DNA from: Euptelea pleiosperma
Taxonomy: Eukaryota; Streptophyta; Magnoliopsida; Ranunculales; Eupteleaceae
Assembly: GCA_035048495.1 (NCBI GenBank)
Contig: CM068549.1
Location: 9,720,000 to 9,783,999 of the forward strand
Direction: 5' to 3'
DNA: 64,000 bases
A program made the translations under genes and the position numbers. The stretch's first letter is position 1; each line of letters opens with the position of its first letter. The notes under the pieces were generated by a model that saw only the letters and a list, made by a program, of their open reading frames with translations, made no database searches and was not told the origin of the DNA. Shown in pieces: positions 20,931-30,629 of this stretch.

Positions 20931-22388
20931 ATGGCCGATCTTCCACTTGATCATGCCGCAGAACAAGAACTCCCACAATAGCAATTTCCTCAAGAACCTC
21001 ATGCCGAGCACATGATTCCTCTAAGGAGAGGACGAGGCAGGGGCCGGGGAGCTGCACGTGGAGTCGCTCGAGGGGCTACTCAAGTACGGGCCAATCAAGT
21101 AGATCCAATGGTTGACCTACGGATAGCAATTCTAAGTCAAGAGATGCAAGCAATGAAGACGGAGATGCGACGAACCTGACTTAGAACTGAATTAGTTCAA
21201 AGTGAGTCTAGCATTGACTTAGACTCAGATGAAGATTCGATTGCACCCTCAAATGAGTCTCGTTGGGGAAAGCGACTCCTTAAGGCCCTGAAAACTCGTA
21301 ATGATCGATGGAGATGTCAGAGTGGATGTACCGGAATTCCAAGGAAAAATGAATCTTGAAGAATTCCTTGATTGGTTAAATAGTCTGGAAAAAATGTTCG
21401 ATTACAAGGACATGCCAGACCAGAAGGGTGTAAAATTTGTTGCTACACGCTTGAAGGGACAAGCCTCAATTTGGTGGGACCAAATACAAGTTGAAAGACA
21501 ACTTAAAGGCAAAGAACCAATTAAGTCTTGGGAGAAGATGAAGGTTAGGCTTCGATGCAAGTTCCTTCCGTCAGATTACTCGCGAGTTCTATTTCAGAAA
21601 TTATAGAATCTTCGCAAAAAAGAACAAGGTGTGCAATAATACCTTGAAGAATTCTTTCAGCTGACTATTAGGAACTCATTGACAGAAACAGAAGCACAAA
21701 AGGTCACCCGGTATGTCAACGGGTTGAGGCCACTGATCCAGGATGAGCTAACATTACACCGACTAACTGATGTTGACTTCGCCTATCAGTTAGCACTAAA
21801 AGTTGAAGAAAAATTACGGCAGCATGGTTTTTGGAGAACAATTACTGAGATGGGACAACCATCTACTATTAGGAAGCCACGAGACACTGTTACTCGAGCT
21901 GCCATGCCCTTCCAAAAACCTTCAAATGACCAAGGACGAGGAAAACAAGTAACCTCTAAGGGTTGCTATAGCTGTGGGGCCCCTGGACATCGTGCTTATG
22001 AATGCCCCAAGCGTAGCCCTGAGGCCAGAGTCCATCTGATTGAAGAAGAAAATGAAAATAATGAAGCTGATATTGTCGAAGATCCTCCCTCCGAAGAAGA
22101 TGACGAAAGAGAACTAGAAGCTGATGAAGGGAAAAGCCTTGTCATTAGACGTATGTTGATTAGTCCCCGTCTACTCAAGAAAGAAAATTGGTTGAGAACC
22201 AATATCTTTCGGACTCGCTGCACTGTAGGCGGCAAAGTCTGCAACGTCATCATTGACGGAGGTAGTTGCGAGAACATGGTTTTGCAAGAGATGGTTGATA
22301 AGCTCAACTTCGGCTGGGAAAAGCATCCACACCCTTACAAAATTTCTTGGTTCAAAAAGGGGAATGAAGTACTGATTGATAAGAGGTG
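20931..22388 (+). pseudogene. Chromovirus gag and start of protease
   Basis: Starts at the ATG at 20931 (MADLPLDHAAEQ), with an RG-rich stretch RRGRGRGRGAARG. A frameshift leads into the frame with VDVPEFQGKMNLEEFLDWL and LKGQASIWWDQ (gag core). Stops occur near 20979, 21604 and 21640. A CCHC zinc knuckle CYSCGAPGHRAYEC is at about 21964-22005, then an acidic linker. The protease core has IIDGGSCENM where an active enzyme needs D-S/T-G (D-G-G here). It is cut at 22389-22393 by the nested element and resumes at 33381. Inactive. Confidence 0.9.
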
Positions 22389-22393
22389 CTTAG

Positions 22394-25124
22394 TGAAAGT
22401 AGGGTTTTTCCGTGTCGTTGGTTACGGAAACCCTAACTTCAACACATTTGTAACTTGATGCGATTCTTAATCCTGCAAAATATGAACTTTTGTATAGGGA
22501 TTCGTGTCGGATGTCGATCCGCACTCGGGGTTAGTTCGCGCGATTCATGAACATGAAATGACGGATTTATTTCAGAAATTGTGGTGGGATGAGAATGGTG
22601 AAGCGATTTAAAACATGCTTAGTGATTTTTAGAGAGAGAAATTGCCACAATCAATTAGAACAAAAATAAGACTAAAAACACAATAATGCAGAATCAACTA
22701 AACTTTATTCAATCAAAATATTTACAAACTTTCTTTCCAAAATCACTACAAATAATGACTATAAAGAGATGTAGAGAGAGAAACAAGAACTAGAGAGAGA
22801 AAGTAAAAGAATTACCCTAGAGAGAGAAGGTTAACTAAAACCTAGAGATAGAAGGGAGATTGAAGAAGAGAACTAATGGTGAGAGAAAAGGGTAAGAGAA
22901 GAGAGAAAGTACCTAACTTCTCTTTCAAATGGTGATGCCTCGGGCACAATAGGTGCGGAGGGGACCGCATGGTGGAGAGGGCTGCAAGTTGATTGCCCGG
23001 TGTAGCACCAATGTGTACACTATAGTAAGTCGTGAAGGTGTACCTTGTGATGAAGAGTGATGACGTTTAATGGTGAAGAATAGATGGGCAATCCAGTGAT
23101 CTTGGTAAGGCGGCAGCAAGGTGGAGTGGCAGCATGGAGTTCTGGTGGCAAGGAGATGGTTGTGTGGTCACACATGGAGGATAATGGTGGAGATGCAACG
23201 AGGTGGTATCCCACCTCCTTCTTCTTTTTATCTTCTTTGTTTTTCTCTTTTTTTTTCTTTTTTTTTTTTGTGGGTTAAAACTATGGAGGGCAGCAAGTGT
23301 AGATCACGGTGGGTGAGCTGTTGGTGAGAGCAGCAGCAAGGAGAAAATGTGGGGGAGATCAGATCCTGATCTCCATGGGGCGGTATAGCAGCTGCTGGTG
23401 GTAACGTGGGAGTGAGAGAGGAGGCGGTAATGGTGGTGGCTGCAGGCGGTCGTGGTGGTGTTGGTGTTGCTGTTATGCAACACCAGCAACGTTGCTGCTA
23501 CGAAGGTGGGAGGTGCTGACTGTAGTGGAGGTTGAGGCGCTATTGGAGAGGGCGGTGCTGACGGTAGAGCTTGCAGCGGTGCAGGAGGCACAGGCGGTGG
23601 TTGAAGAGAGAGATGCAGCCACGGTGTTGGAGGAGCAGGCTGGAGACGTTACAGTTGCAGGGAGCAGCGGCGGTGAGGAGGGGCAGGTTGCAGACGAGGA
23701 AGAAGGGCAGAAGAAGAGAAGAAAACGATGAAGAAGAAGGGAAGATGGTGGCGGCCGGAGTTCTGCAACTCCGGCCGGAATGAAGAAGAAGAAGAAGAAG
23801 ACGAGAAGGAGAAGAAGAAAGAAGAAAGGGAAGAGAGGAAGAGGAAAGAAGAGAAGGAAGAGAAGAAAGAGAAGAGAAGGAAGAGAAGAAAGAGAAGAGA
23901 AGAAGGAAGAAGGACGGCCGAAGTTGCAAACCTGCAACTCCGGCGAAGAATGGTGAAAGAGACGAAGAAGAGGAGAGGGAAGTCGTGGGGAAGAAGGGAA
24001 AGGATAGGGGGAAGGAGAGGAGGAGATTAGGGGGGGATTAGGGTTCGAACGAACCCCTCTCCTTCTCCTTTTAAAGCTCCCTATTTCCATTAATGGAAAT
24101 AGGGTATTTTTTAAATAATAAAAAAAAAAAATTTTAAATTTTTTTTTTTTTAAGTAAAATGCTACTTTTTCTTGGGGAATGTCCCCATTTAGTGGACCCC
24201 CCATTTTTTAAAATTTAATTAAAATTCTTTGGAAATTCACGGGGTCCACTAACTGGTCGGACAGCGGGTCGATGATGATGGGCCCGGCTACTGGCCCACA
24301 TGGATTGATGATGTCCATCGTCTCACAAGATGATGTGACAAACAGTCTGATGGCGATCGGATGGATGGTGACTTGATTGGGACCCAGATTGGTAAATCGA
24401 CGGATCTAGAGAGATCCAACGGTCCGATTGAAGATCCAACGGTCCGAAGGAAGATCCAACGGTCAGAAAGCTAAGGGAGATGAGATAGAGCCGATGGACA
24501 GGAGTTCTGGGGTTAGGTCAGTAGATTCGAGGACCGAGAGATGAAGAGAGAGAGAGAATAAGGAGAGATGAGAGAGAAAGTATCAGAAAATAGAGAAAAG
24601 TATTGGCAGAGGGTCTGGAACCCTGGTCTTCACTGTGACCATCCTCACGCTTCTCCAGTAGAGTAGGCTATCATTCTTTGCTGACTCATGTGGCTTTAAA
24701 CGCTTTGGTCCGTCTCTTGGTCATTGGCTCTGCTGCTCTCTCTCCGTTCTTTGGGCCGGCTTTTTGGTCCTCTTATTCAGCCCATAGTTGGCCCATATCT
24801 TCTAGTCATAGATGTGGGCTCTTTAAGCTTTGATAATGGGCTTTCCTGATCGATGTGGGCTCGCATGTCTCAAGAATTGTCCCATCGGGGTTTCCTGCGA
24901 CAAAAGAAGCGCGTAATGAGACTCCATCAGAATGACTTCATGTCTAGACTTCCGAAAATGTGTTTAATGCATGCAAATATACCATTTCGTCCAGAAAAGT
25001 GTGTTCTACGCAATAAAAGAGACTCTTACGTAGAAAAGTAGATAAATAGAGCATTTTAACGTAGGAGAGTCTGAAAACGCTTAGAAGATAACAGTGGAAA
25101 ATACACACTTTTAAGCGAATATCA
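22394..25124 (-). repeat. 3' LTR (copy A) of the non-autonomous element
   Basis: 2731 bases, plus-strand start TGAAAGTAGGGTTTTTCC, end AAGCGAATATCA. It contains a GAA/GGA polypurine stretch (23700-24000), two GGAGTT...AACTCC hairpins, and three tandem copies of GATCCAACGGTC at 24412-24470. Ser/Leu/Phe-rich frames over the purine stretch are compositional. Confidence 0.95.
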
Positions 25125-25136
25125 CAACCCCCAACC
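25125..25136 (-). other. Polypurine tract of the non-autonomous element
   Basis: GGTTGGGGGTTG on the minus strand directly before the 3' LTR start TGATATTCGC. GGTTGGGGG recurs on the same strand near 26725 and 27008. Confidence 0.75.
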
Positions 25137-25141
25137 AGCAT

Positions 25142-25160
25142 ATTGCCAATCCTTGGCAAT
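25142..25160. other. Short hairpin beside the polypurine tract
   Basis: ATTGCCAATCCTTGGCAAT: eight-base perfect arms around TCC, next to the 3' LTR. Its role is unknown. Confidence 0.6.
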
Positions 25161-27086
25161 TAGTGCGAAATAAATGAGCTTGAAAGGGCTCTGCACATGC
25201 TGCACACTTTTTCATATTAGCTCCGGAAAAACACCGTTCGTCAAATCATTGAATGGATGCAAAAACAGTTACATGCTAGCGAAGAGTTGGAAAGTTTTGG
25301 CAAGACTACAGACTGATAATCATGACCCAGAATAGTCAGACTCTGCGTGTGTGTGTGCTCAACATTCTCATCATCCGACAGTAAAGATTTCCAGATCACC
25401 TCTAAGTTTTTATGCCTCGACCTCAAATCTCACATGTTTAGCACTCATAATAGAATCACACAAGAAGGGTTTTCTTCTTTTCTCTCAATTTATATGTGAG
25501 GAGATGTATTTAATATAAAGAGGTAAAAGATCTCACATATGTTTTATTTGAAGGAAGGACATCTTTAACAGAAGAAGATCTCATGATTGGAATACCACTT
25601 CACTCGGGAACGTCAGATCAAACTCTATAGCTTCTCTTTCTCCAATCTCCACATTTTATGATCGTACTATCCTAGAATCAAGTAGGACTTTCCTGGGTTG
25701 TAATGAGGCTTAGGTCAGGTGTAGAGAAATAAAGGTATACAGGATTTCAAAGATCTTGAGATGATATTGCCATTTTCTTGCATTTTTCCTGCGGCGTAAC
25801 ACCATTATCTGGTTCTTTTTCCTTTTTTTTGTACTTTTCTCTTTTTCTTGATATTTCTGAGACTGCTCAATTTCTTTTCAGCACTTTTTCATACTTTCTT
25901 TCCATATTTTGTTTTCAGCTTGAACCACTTTCTTTTCCTTTTGATTTTTCTTCTTTACTTTTCTTTTCACGGTATACCCACATCAGTTATTCTTTTGTCC
26001 ATCTCAAAATAAGGGTATCCAGTCATGCTTCATAGCTATACTGGATTTTAGGTTGATGGGTTTACAAAGAAAAGGCTTTTATAGAAGGGTTCAAGGGGTT
26101 TCTAGTGAAGTATAATTCATGTGAGTAAAAAGGCTGAATGGTTCAGAAAAAATGGCCTAAATCATTTTCTAGGGTTTGCACTATCATGTATACTGTCTTA
26201 ACTGGATACAGAGAAGGTTCTGTCGTAGTAATCCAATGTTGATGTCGTTCCGAGTTTTATAATCGAAGCAAAAGATAATGAGATCTCTCAACGAATATTG
26301 CGGGCATGAAGAATAGTGAGTCATCTTGTGACTCAGAATTGTTGTATAATCCTCTGAAATGATTAAAGGCTCGAAAGCTCACAGGGTTAGGTCTCCACAA
26401 TTCTTCTCACAGGATCTCTAGAATTTCTAAACTTAGGATGACTCTGATGTTGATAGTGTACAATTGTGTCGAATCTGAGTTTTTCTAAGTTTTCAAAACT
26501 GCTGTAGCCACGCTTTACTTGACTCAAAGCTAACCTTAAACAAAAATTAACATCATCAATACTGACTTAACGGAGGTTTTCAGCTAATCAAAGTCAGGGT
26601 ATTTGACACATTTTTGAAATTCTAGAAAACTTTTGGAGAACATCGAAAATCACCCAAAAAAACCTTTTTTTTTTTTTTTTTTTTAAAAAAAAAATGAAGA
26701 CATGAGTTTTGGTAAATACCCACCCCCAACCAAAATATAGCACCGTCCTCGGTGCTCATGACCGGGACATAAAATGATAACAAATCAGTGATGATGATAG
26801 AAAAGTTCAGGAAGGATGTTACCAAGTTGGCAGAAACTCGACAGTGTTGGGTACCTGATGATCGGGAGAATGAATGTACCTGCATTTTCAGAGATATAAC
26901 AGTAATAACAAATGCATGAGACTCATGTACTCTAGGAATACCGGAATTGCCTTTCCGAAAGTGCTAAGTTTTACGTCTTCAGCCAGACATGATGGGGGTA
27001 TATCAAGTACCCCCAACCAGGTTAAAACTCATGGAGACTGAGTGAATTCTGCAGTCTTCCTGACACCTAAGGTGGAACGGAGACTA
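25161..27086. other. 3' part of the internal region, non-coding
   Basis: Holds only weak short frames, T-rich runs (about 25800-25960), a T/A homopolymer block at 26665-26695 and two extra GGTTGGGGG motifs on the minus strand. No pol motif was found in any frame by eye. Confidence 0.6.
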
Positions 27087-28829
27087 CTATCCTATCCCTT
27101 GTCTAGGTATACCTGTGTAGAACAGGTCTTTCTCAGTGTAGACTGAGAGAAGGACAGTAAGTTCTCTGAGCAGACCCGCAAAAACATTTAGTTCAGCGGG
27201 GAGGGATAGAAGCTTCTCAGTAAAGACTGAGAGGAGAGTAGTAGTGGGTTCTCTGACCATGGTTAGCAGAGCCGAAAACTCATTGAGTTTAGCGGGAATG
27301 TATCTGAATGGAGCAGACTCCTGCAGATCAGTAATACCAGAAACGTTGGACTCCGAGATGAAGTCAGACTCAAAGTGTTCTTGACACTTGGATAATATAT
27401 CTTCGGGAGAGTCCTGAATTAGACTCGCTACGGCACACGGGTCATCGATAATATCGACGTAGGGTAGCGGGTGAAAATTGTTGACCTCTTCCTCGATGTT
27501 TCCTAATGTGATAGGGATGTTCCAATCCCTACACTCAATATGTTCCTCCTCGGTAGGGATCTGTAGGTCCAGGACAGCGGGAGGCCCATTTTCTAGACAC
27601 GGCTCTACGGTGGGAATGTCTACAACTAGTGCAGAGGTAGAATCATCAGAGATAGAGATGGAACTGAGTTCCTCTGTGCTCAGTCTAGAAGTTGGTGCTG
27701 TTAAGGGCACCAAAGATGGAGACACGGGTTCATCACTATTATGGCTCATTCCAAGGGAGGTGGGGAGGAACGGTAGATCTAGCACAGTTGGGATCCTACG
27801 ATCGAGACAAAACTCAGTGTCATGATGATCATCTTCAGGGTCCAGGTTAGAAGGCTCTGAGGTAGGTTCAGGATGTGGTGCTTTTAAAGGCACCGAAGAA
27901 GGAAACACTGGCTCCTCAATAGTCTGGCTCGATCTAGGGGTGGGTACAACTTCTATTTCTTCCTCGCAATGCTGGTACTGGGTCCAATTGTGCGGCTCCT
28001 CATTATAGACAGTGGCCATATCATTCTCCTCAGGATAGGCTATTGGTGGACTAGTGAAGTTGACTTCCTCTCTCTCATTTTCTAATTGAACTAGACGTTG
28101 CTCGAAGCTCTCCATAGATTGCTGTTGTTGGTTCTCTAGACTTTGGAAATACTGTTGTTGCTGGGCAATGTACTGAGAGAGAAGGTCCTCTAGACCAGGT
28201 GTAGTAGCCAACGGAGGCGGTGCAGCCAAGGGGAGCTGAGGTGCCAACTCTTGATTGTAGTCCGACTGGGTATGAAAGTTGTAAGGCAGAGTGGAGTCTG
28301 GGACTAGCTGCTGACTCTGGAAATCCTGAGGGGCCCATTGTTGATCAGAATAGTCATTCTGTGGATATGACGGGTACTGGGATTGCGAGTATTGCCAGTC
28401 ATACTCTCCTCCATTGGGTTGATGGAACCCGGAAGGATAATTATCCTGAGGCATTTGCTGCGGGAGGGCAGACTGTTCCCAACCAAAGTTATGGTGACTC
28501 CTATTATCCGGATAATAAGTGTTGTCATAGGAGGTCTGCATTGGAGATGGAAAGGTACAGACATCTTGCTGGATAGGAGGGTAATATCCTACAGACTGGG
28601 AATGGTACACAGGTTGCTGAACTGCGGCACGAAGGGCAGAGACTGAATTTTTAAGCTCTTGGAGTACAGAATGGTACTCCGGATCTCGGTGATTATCATA
28701 CCCTGTAGAAGTGTGCGAGACTAGAGTATCATGATGATACGCAGAATTGTCATACCATTGTTGAGAGTGATCACCTCGATTCTCACAGAAACTATAGTAG
28801 GTCTCATACAGAGGCCGTTCATCTGCCAT
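27087..28829 (-). CDS. 580-residue Gln/Tyr/Pro-rich ORF of the non-autonomous retrotransposon
   Basis: This is the only long intact frame in the element, in its sense orientation, about 1.8 kb after the primer site. Residues 1-60 are Tyr/His/Asp-rich (start MADERPLYETYYSF). About 70-215 are Gln/Tyr/Pro-rich. About 217-265 form a probable coiled coil (LEDLLSQYIAQQQQYFQSLE, then QRLVQLENEREE). About 270-470 are acidic and Pro-rich with repeated PxxLDL/I motifs. The last 100 residues are Leu-rich with a duplicated LLSVxTEKxL motif. There is no CCHC knuckle or enzymatic motif. The Gln-rich coiled coil recalls the C-terminal part of Athila-type gag, so a gag-derived or structural role is possible, but I do not recognise the family. 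The intact length suggests recent expression or youth. Confidence 0.7.
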   Translation of the reverse strand: MADERPLYETYYSFCENRGDHSQQWYDNSAYHHDTLVSHTSTGYDNHRDPEYHSVLQELKNSVSALRAAVQQPVYHSQSVGYYPPIQQDVCTFPSPMQTSYDNTYYPDNRSHHNFGWEQSALPQQMPQDNYPSGFHQPNGGEYDWQYSQSQYPSYPQNDYSDQQWAPQDFQSQQLVPDSTLPYNFHTQSDYNQELAPQLPLAAPPPLATTPGLEDLLSQYIAQQQQYFQSLENQQQQSMESFEQRLVQLENEREEVNFTSPPIAYPEENDMATVYNEEPHNWTQYQHCEEEIEVVPTPRSSQTIEEPVFPSSVPLKAPHPEPTSEPSNLDPEDDHHDTEFCLDRRIPTVLDLPFLPTSLGMSHNSDEPVSPSLVPLTAPTSRLSTEELSSISISDDSTSALVVDIPTVEPCLENGPPAVLDLQIPTEEEHIECRDWNIPITLGNIEEEVNNFHPLPYVDIIDDPCAVASLIQDSPEDILSKCQEHFESDFISESNVSGITDLQESAPFRYIPAKLNEFSALLTMVREPTTTLLSVFTEKLLSLPAELNVFAGLLRELTVLLSVYTEKDLFYTGIPRQGIG

Positions 28830-30610
28830 TAGAGGCGATGGAGGGGTGCGGTGGACTAACTCTCAGATCGAGTCAGTAAAAGGTTAGGACAGGTCCAACC
28901 GGGCTTCTACTTGAAAAAGTAAGCCCAAGATTTGGCAAAAAGTTGCCAAAAGGAGACACTAGAGTAGTGATTTTAAATGATGCACACCAAGCACAGATAA
29001 TCCTATTCTAAACAATCAGGATATATTTTAGGCATTATCTTGTTAGTTTTGGGGTTAGAGTAGATTATGACAGTGGGCGGACCAATGGTTTATCTTTTAG
29101 CCGTCGGACTAACGGTATGCACTCAGAGGTTCTCACCAGGCTACACTCTTCAGAGCGAATCCTCTAGTACTAACTCTAGTCAACAACAAGGCAATCCAAA
29201 GCCTAGACAGACGTACGGCACAATGGCTGTCTTAAGTACGTCCCAGACTAACCGGATTGGTCATGTGTATAAGAAGAGTGTTCCCTCGGGTTAAGCTAGG
29301 GTTGGTGCGTGTTCCTAGTCCACACGCAACTAACCGCCGAATAGTCCAAGATGCCACGTCGAGCTCAGTGTACTTGAGTAGCAGGGACTTATGGGTGTGT
29401 TAGACAACAGGGACCCGCGCTCGTGGTCTTATTTCGATTGGATGTTAAGCGGGTTCGCTTTGTGTGGATTTTTCCTCGAACACCGGGCTAATTTGCTCTA
29501 CTTCTTGATTCTTTTTATTATAGATAGATCTTGGGGATCAATTTCAGCTGGAGTGATGAGGTGGGTGATGAAATCCCACCGGTTTCAATTTTGGAGCTGG
29601 GTCTGCTCTCTTAGAGTTGATTGATTAACGGCCACGCCACGCAAGTCGAATAATATGTATGCAAAAGCAAATAGACAAGCGGCAATGATTCACCCAATAT
29701 GCTCTGTATCGCACTCAAGGCGAGGATAGAGACTTACCTCCCGCGGGCCACGCCACGGGGTCTCCTCCGTGGGTTAGGGAGGGGTATCCTAATGGGCTTG
29801 GACCCGACTCCACCTCTTTGAGCTTTCGCTCCCTACCCACACTGGAACGTGTTCCTGCAGAAATAGTTAGATCGCACGGTCTAGGTATGCGGGATTCTAT
29901 TTGGAAGATCCTTGCCTTTTTAGGTTTCACTGAACAAGCACTGAATTTAGGCAAGTTTTTGAATTAATTTCCAAATTCGAGATGGGTTAAAATTTAGGAA
30001 TTCCCAGATTTGGAAAATACCTAGATTGGAAGGTTTCCCGAACTGTGTAGATCTTCCAAGAAAGATTTGATTGCGAGATCCCTTACAATTTTGGGAAATT
30101 TCCCAAAATTGAAATTCTGCTAGATTTGGGGTGTTTCCTTTTGCAGACTTTTCCAAATTCGGAAGATTACTAAAGATAGAAATTCTTCTAAAGAGGAAAC
30201 TTCTAAGAGGGGAAACCCTAATTTAGCAAAGTTTCAAGATTTTAGAATCTTTCCAAAAATCGCAAATCCTTGATTGGTGATTTCTAAAAATCTGCAGAAT
30301 ATAAAACCCTAATTTTTTTGAATTTTGATTTTTTAATTTTTTTGGTAATTTCCACTTAATCTAGGGTTTCTAAAAAACCCTAGAACAAGATCTAGCAGTT
30401 ATATGGAAAGTAGTAAAATTCCTAAATTATTACAAATTGCACTCGGCCTTCCGAGGCATTAAAAATAGTAATTTAAAAACTGCTAAAAATCAACAAAAAC
30501 AAAAAATAGAAAGTTTCCCGAAAAGGTCAGGCTGTCCAAATTGAGCAGCTTTTCGCTTCAGCAACTTTCCAATTCCGTCTTTACGTCCTTTTTCGCACTC
30601 CCAAACACCC
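28830..30610 (-). other. Leader region of the non-autonomous element
   Basis: About 1.8 kb between primer site and ORF, with no supported coding frame. It has AAACCCTAG- and TTGGAAA-rich words near 29950-30400. A long leader could carry packaging signals, but none can be identified by eye. Confidence 0.5.
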
Positions 30611-30628
30611 GAGCGGCAGCGGCGCCAT
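30611..30628 (-). other. Primer-binding site of the non-autonomous element
   Basis: TGGCGCCGCTGCCGCTCG on the minus strand, two bases inside the 5' LTR. It resembles the TGGCGCCGTTGCC primer site common in Athila-like gypsy elements. Confidence 0.7.
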
Positions 30629-30629
30629 T

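Noticed and set aside
23473..24204. Ser/Leu/Phe-rich and Lys/Glu-rich long frames (also 31539-32454)
   Set aside because: They follow from the GAA/GGA purine run in the LTRs, change with its indels and resemble no protein family.
28075..28646. Other frames over the 580-codon ORF
   Set aside because: Overlapping shadows; only the minus frame is in the element's sense direction and full length.
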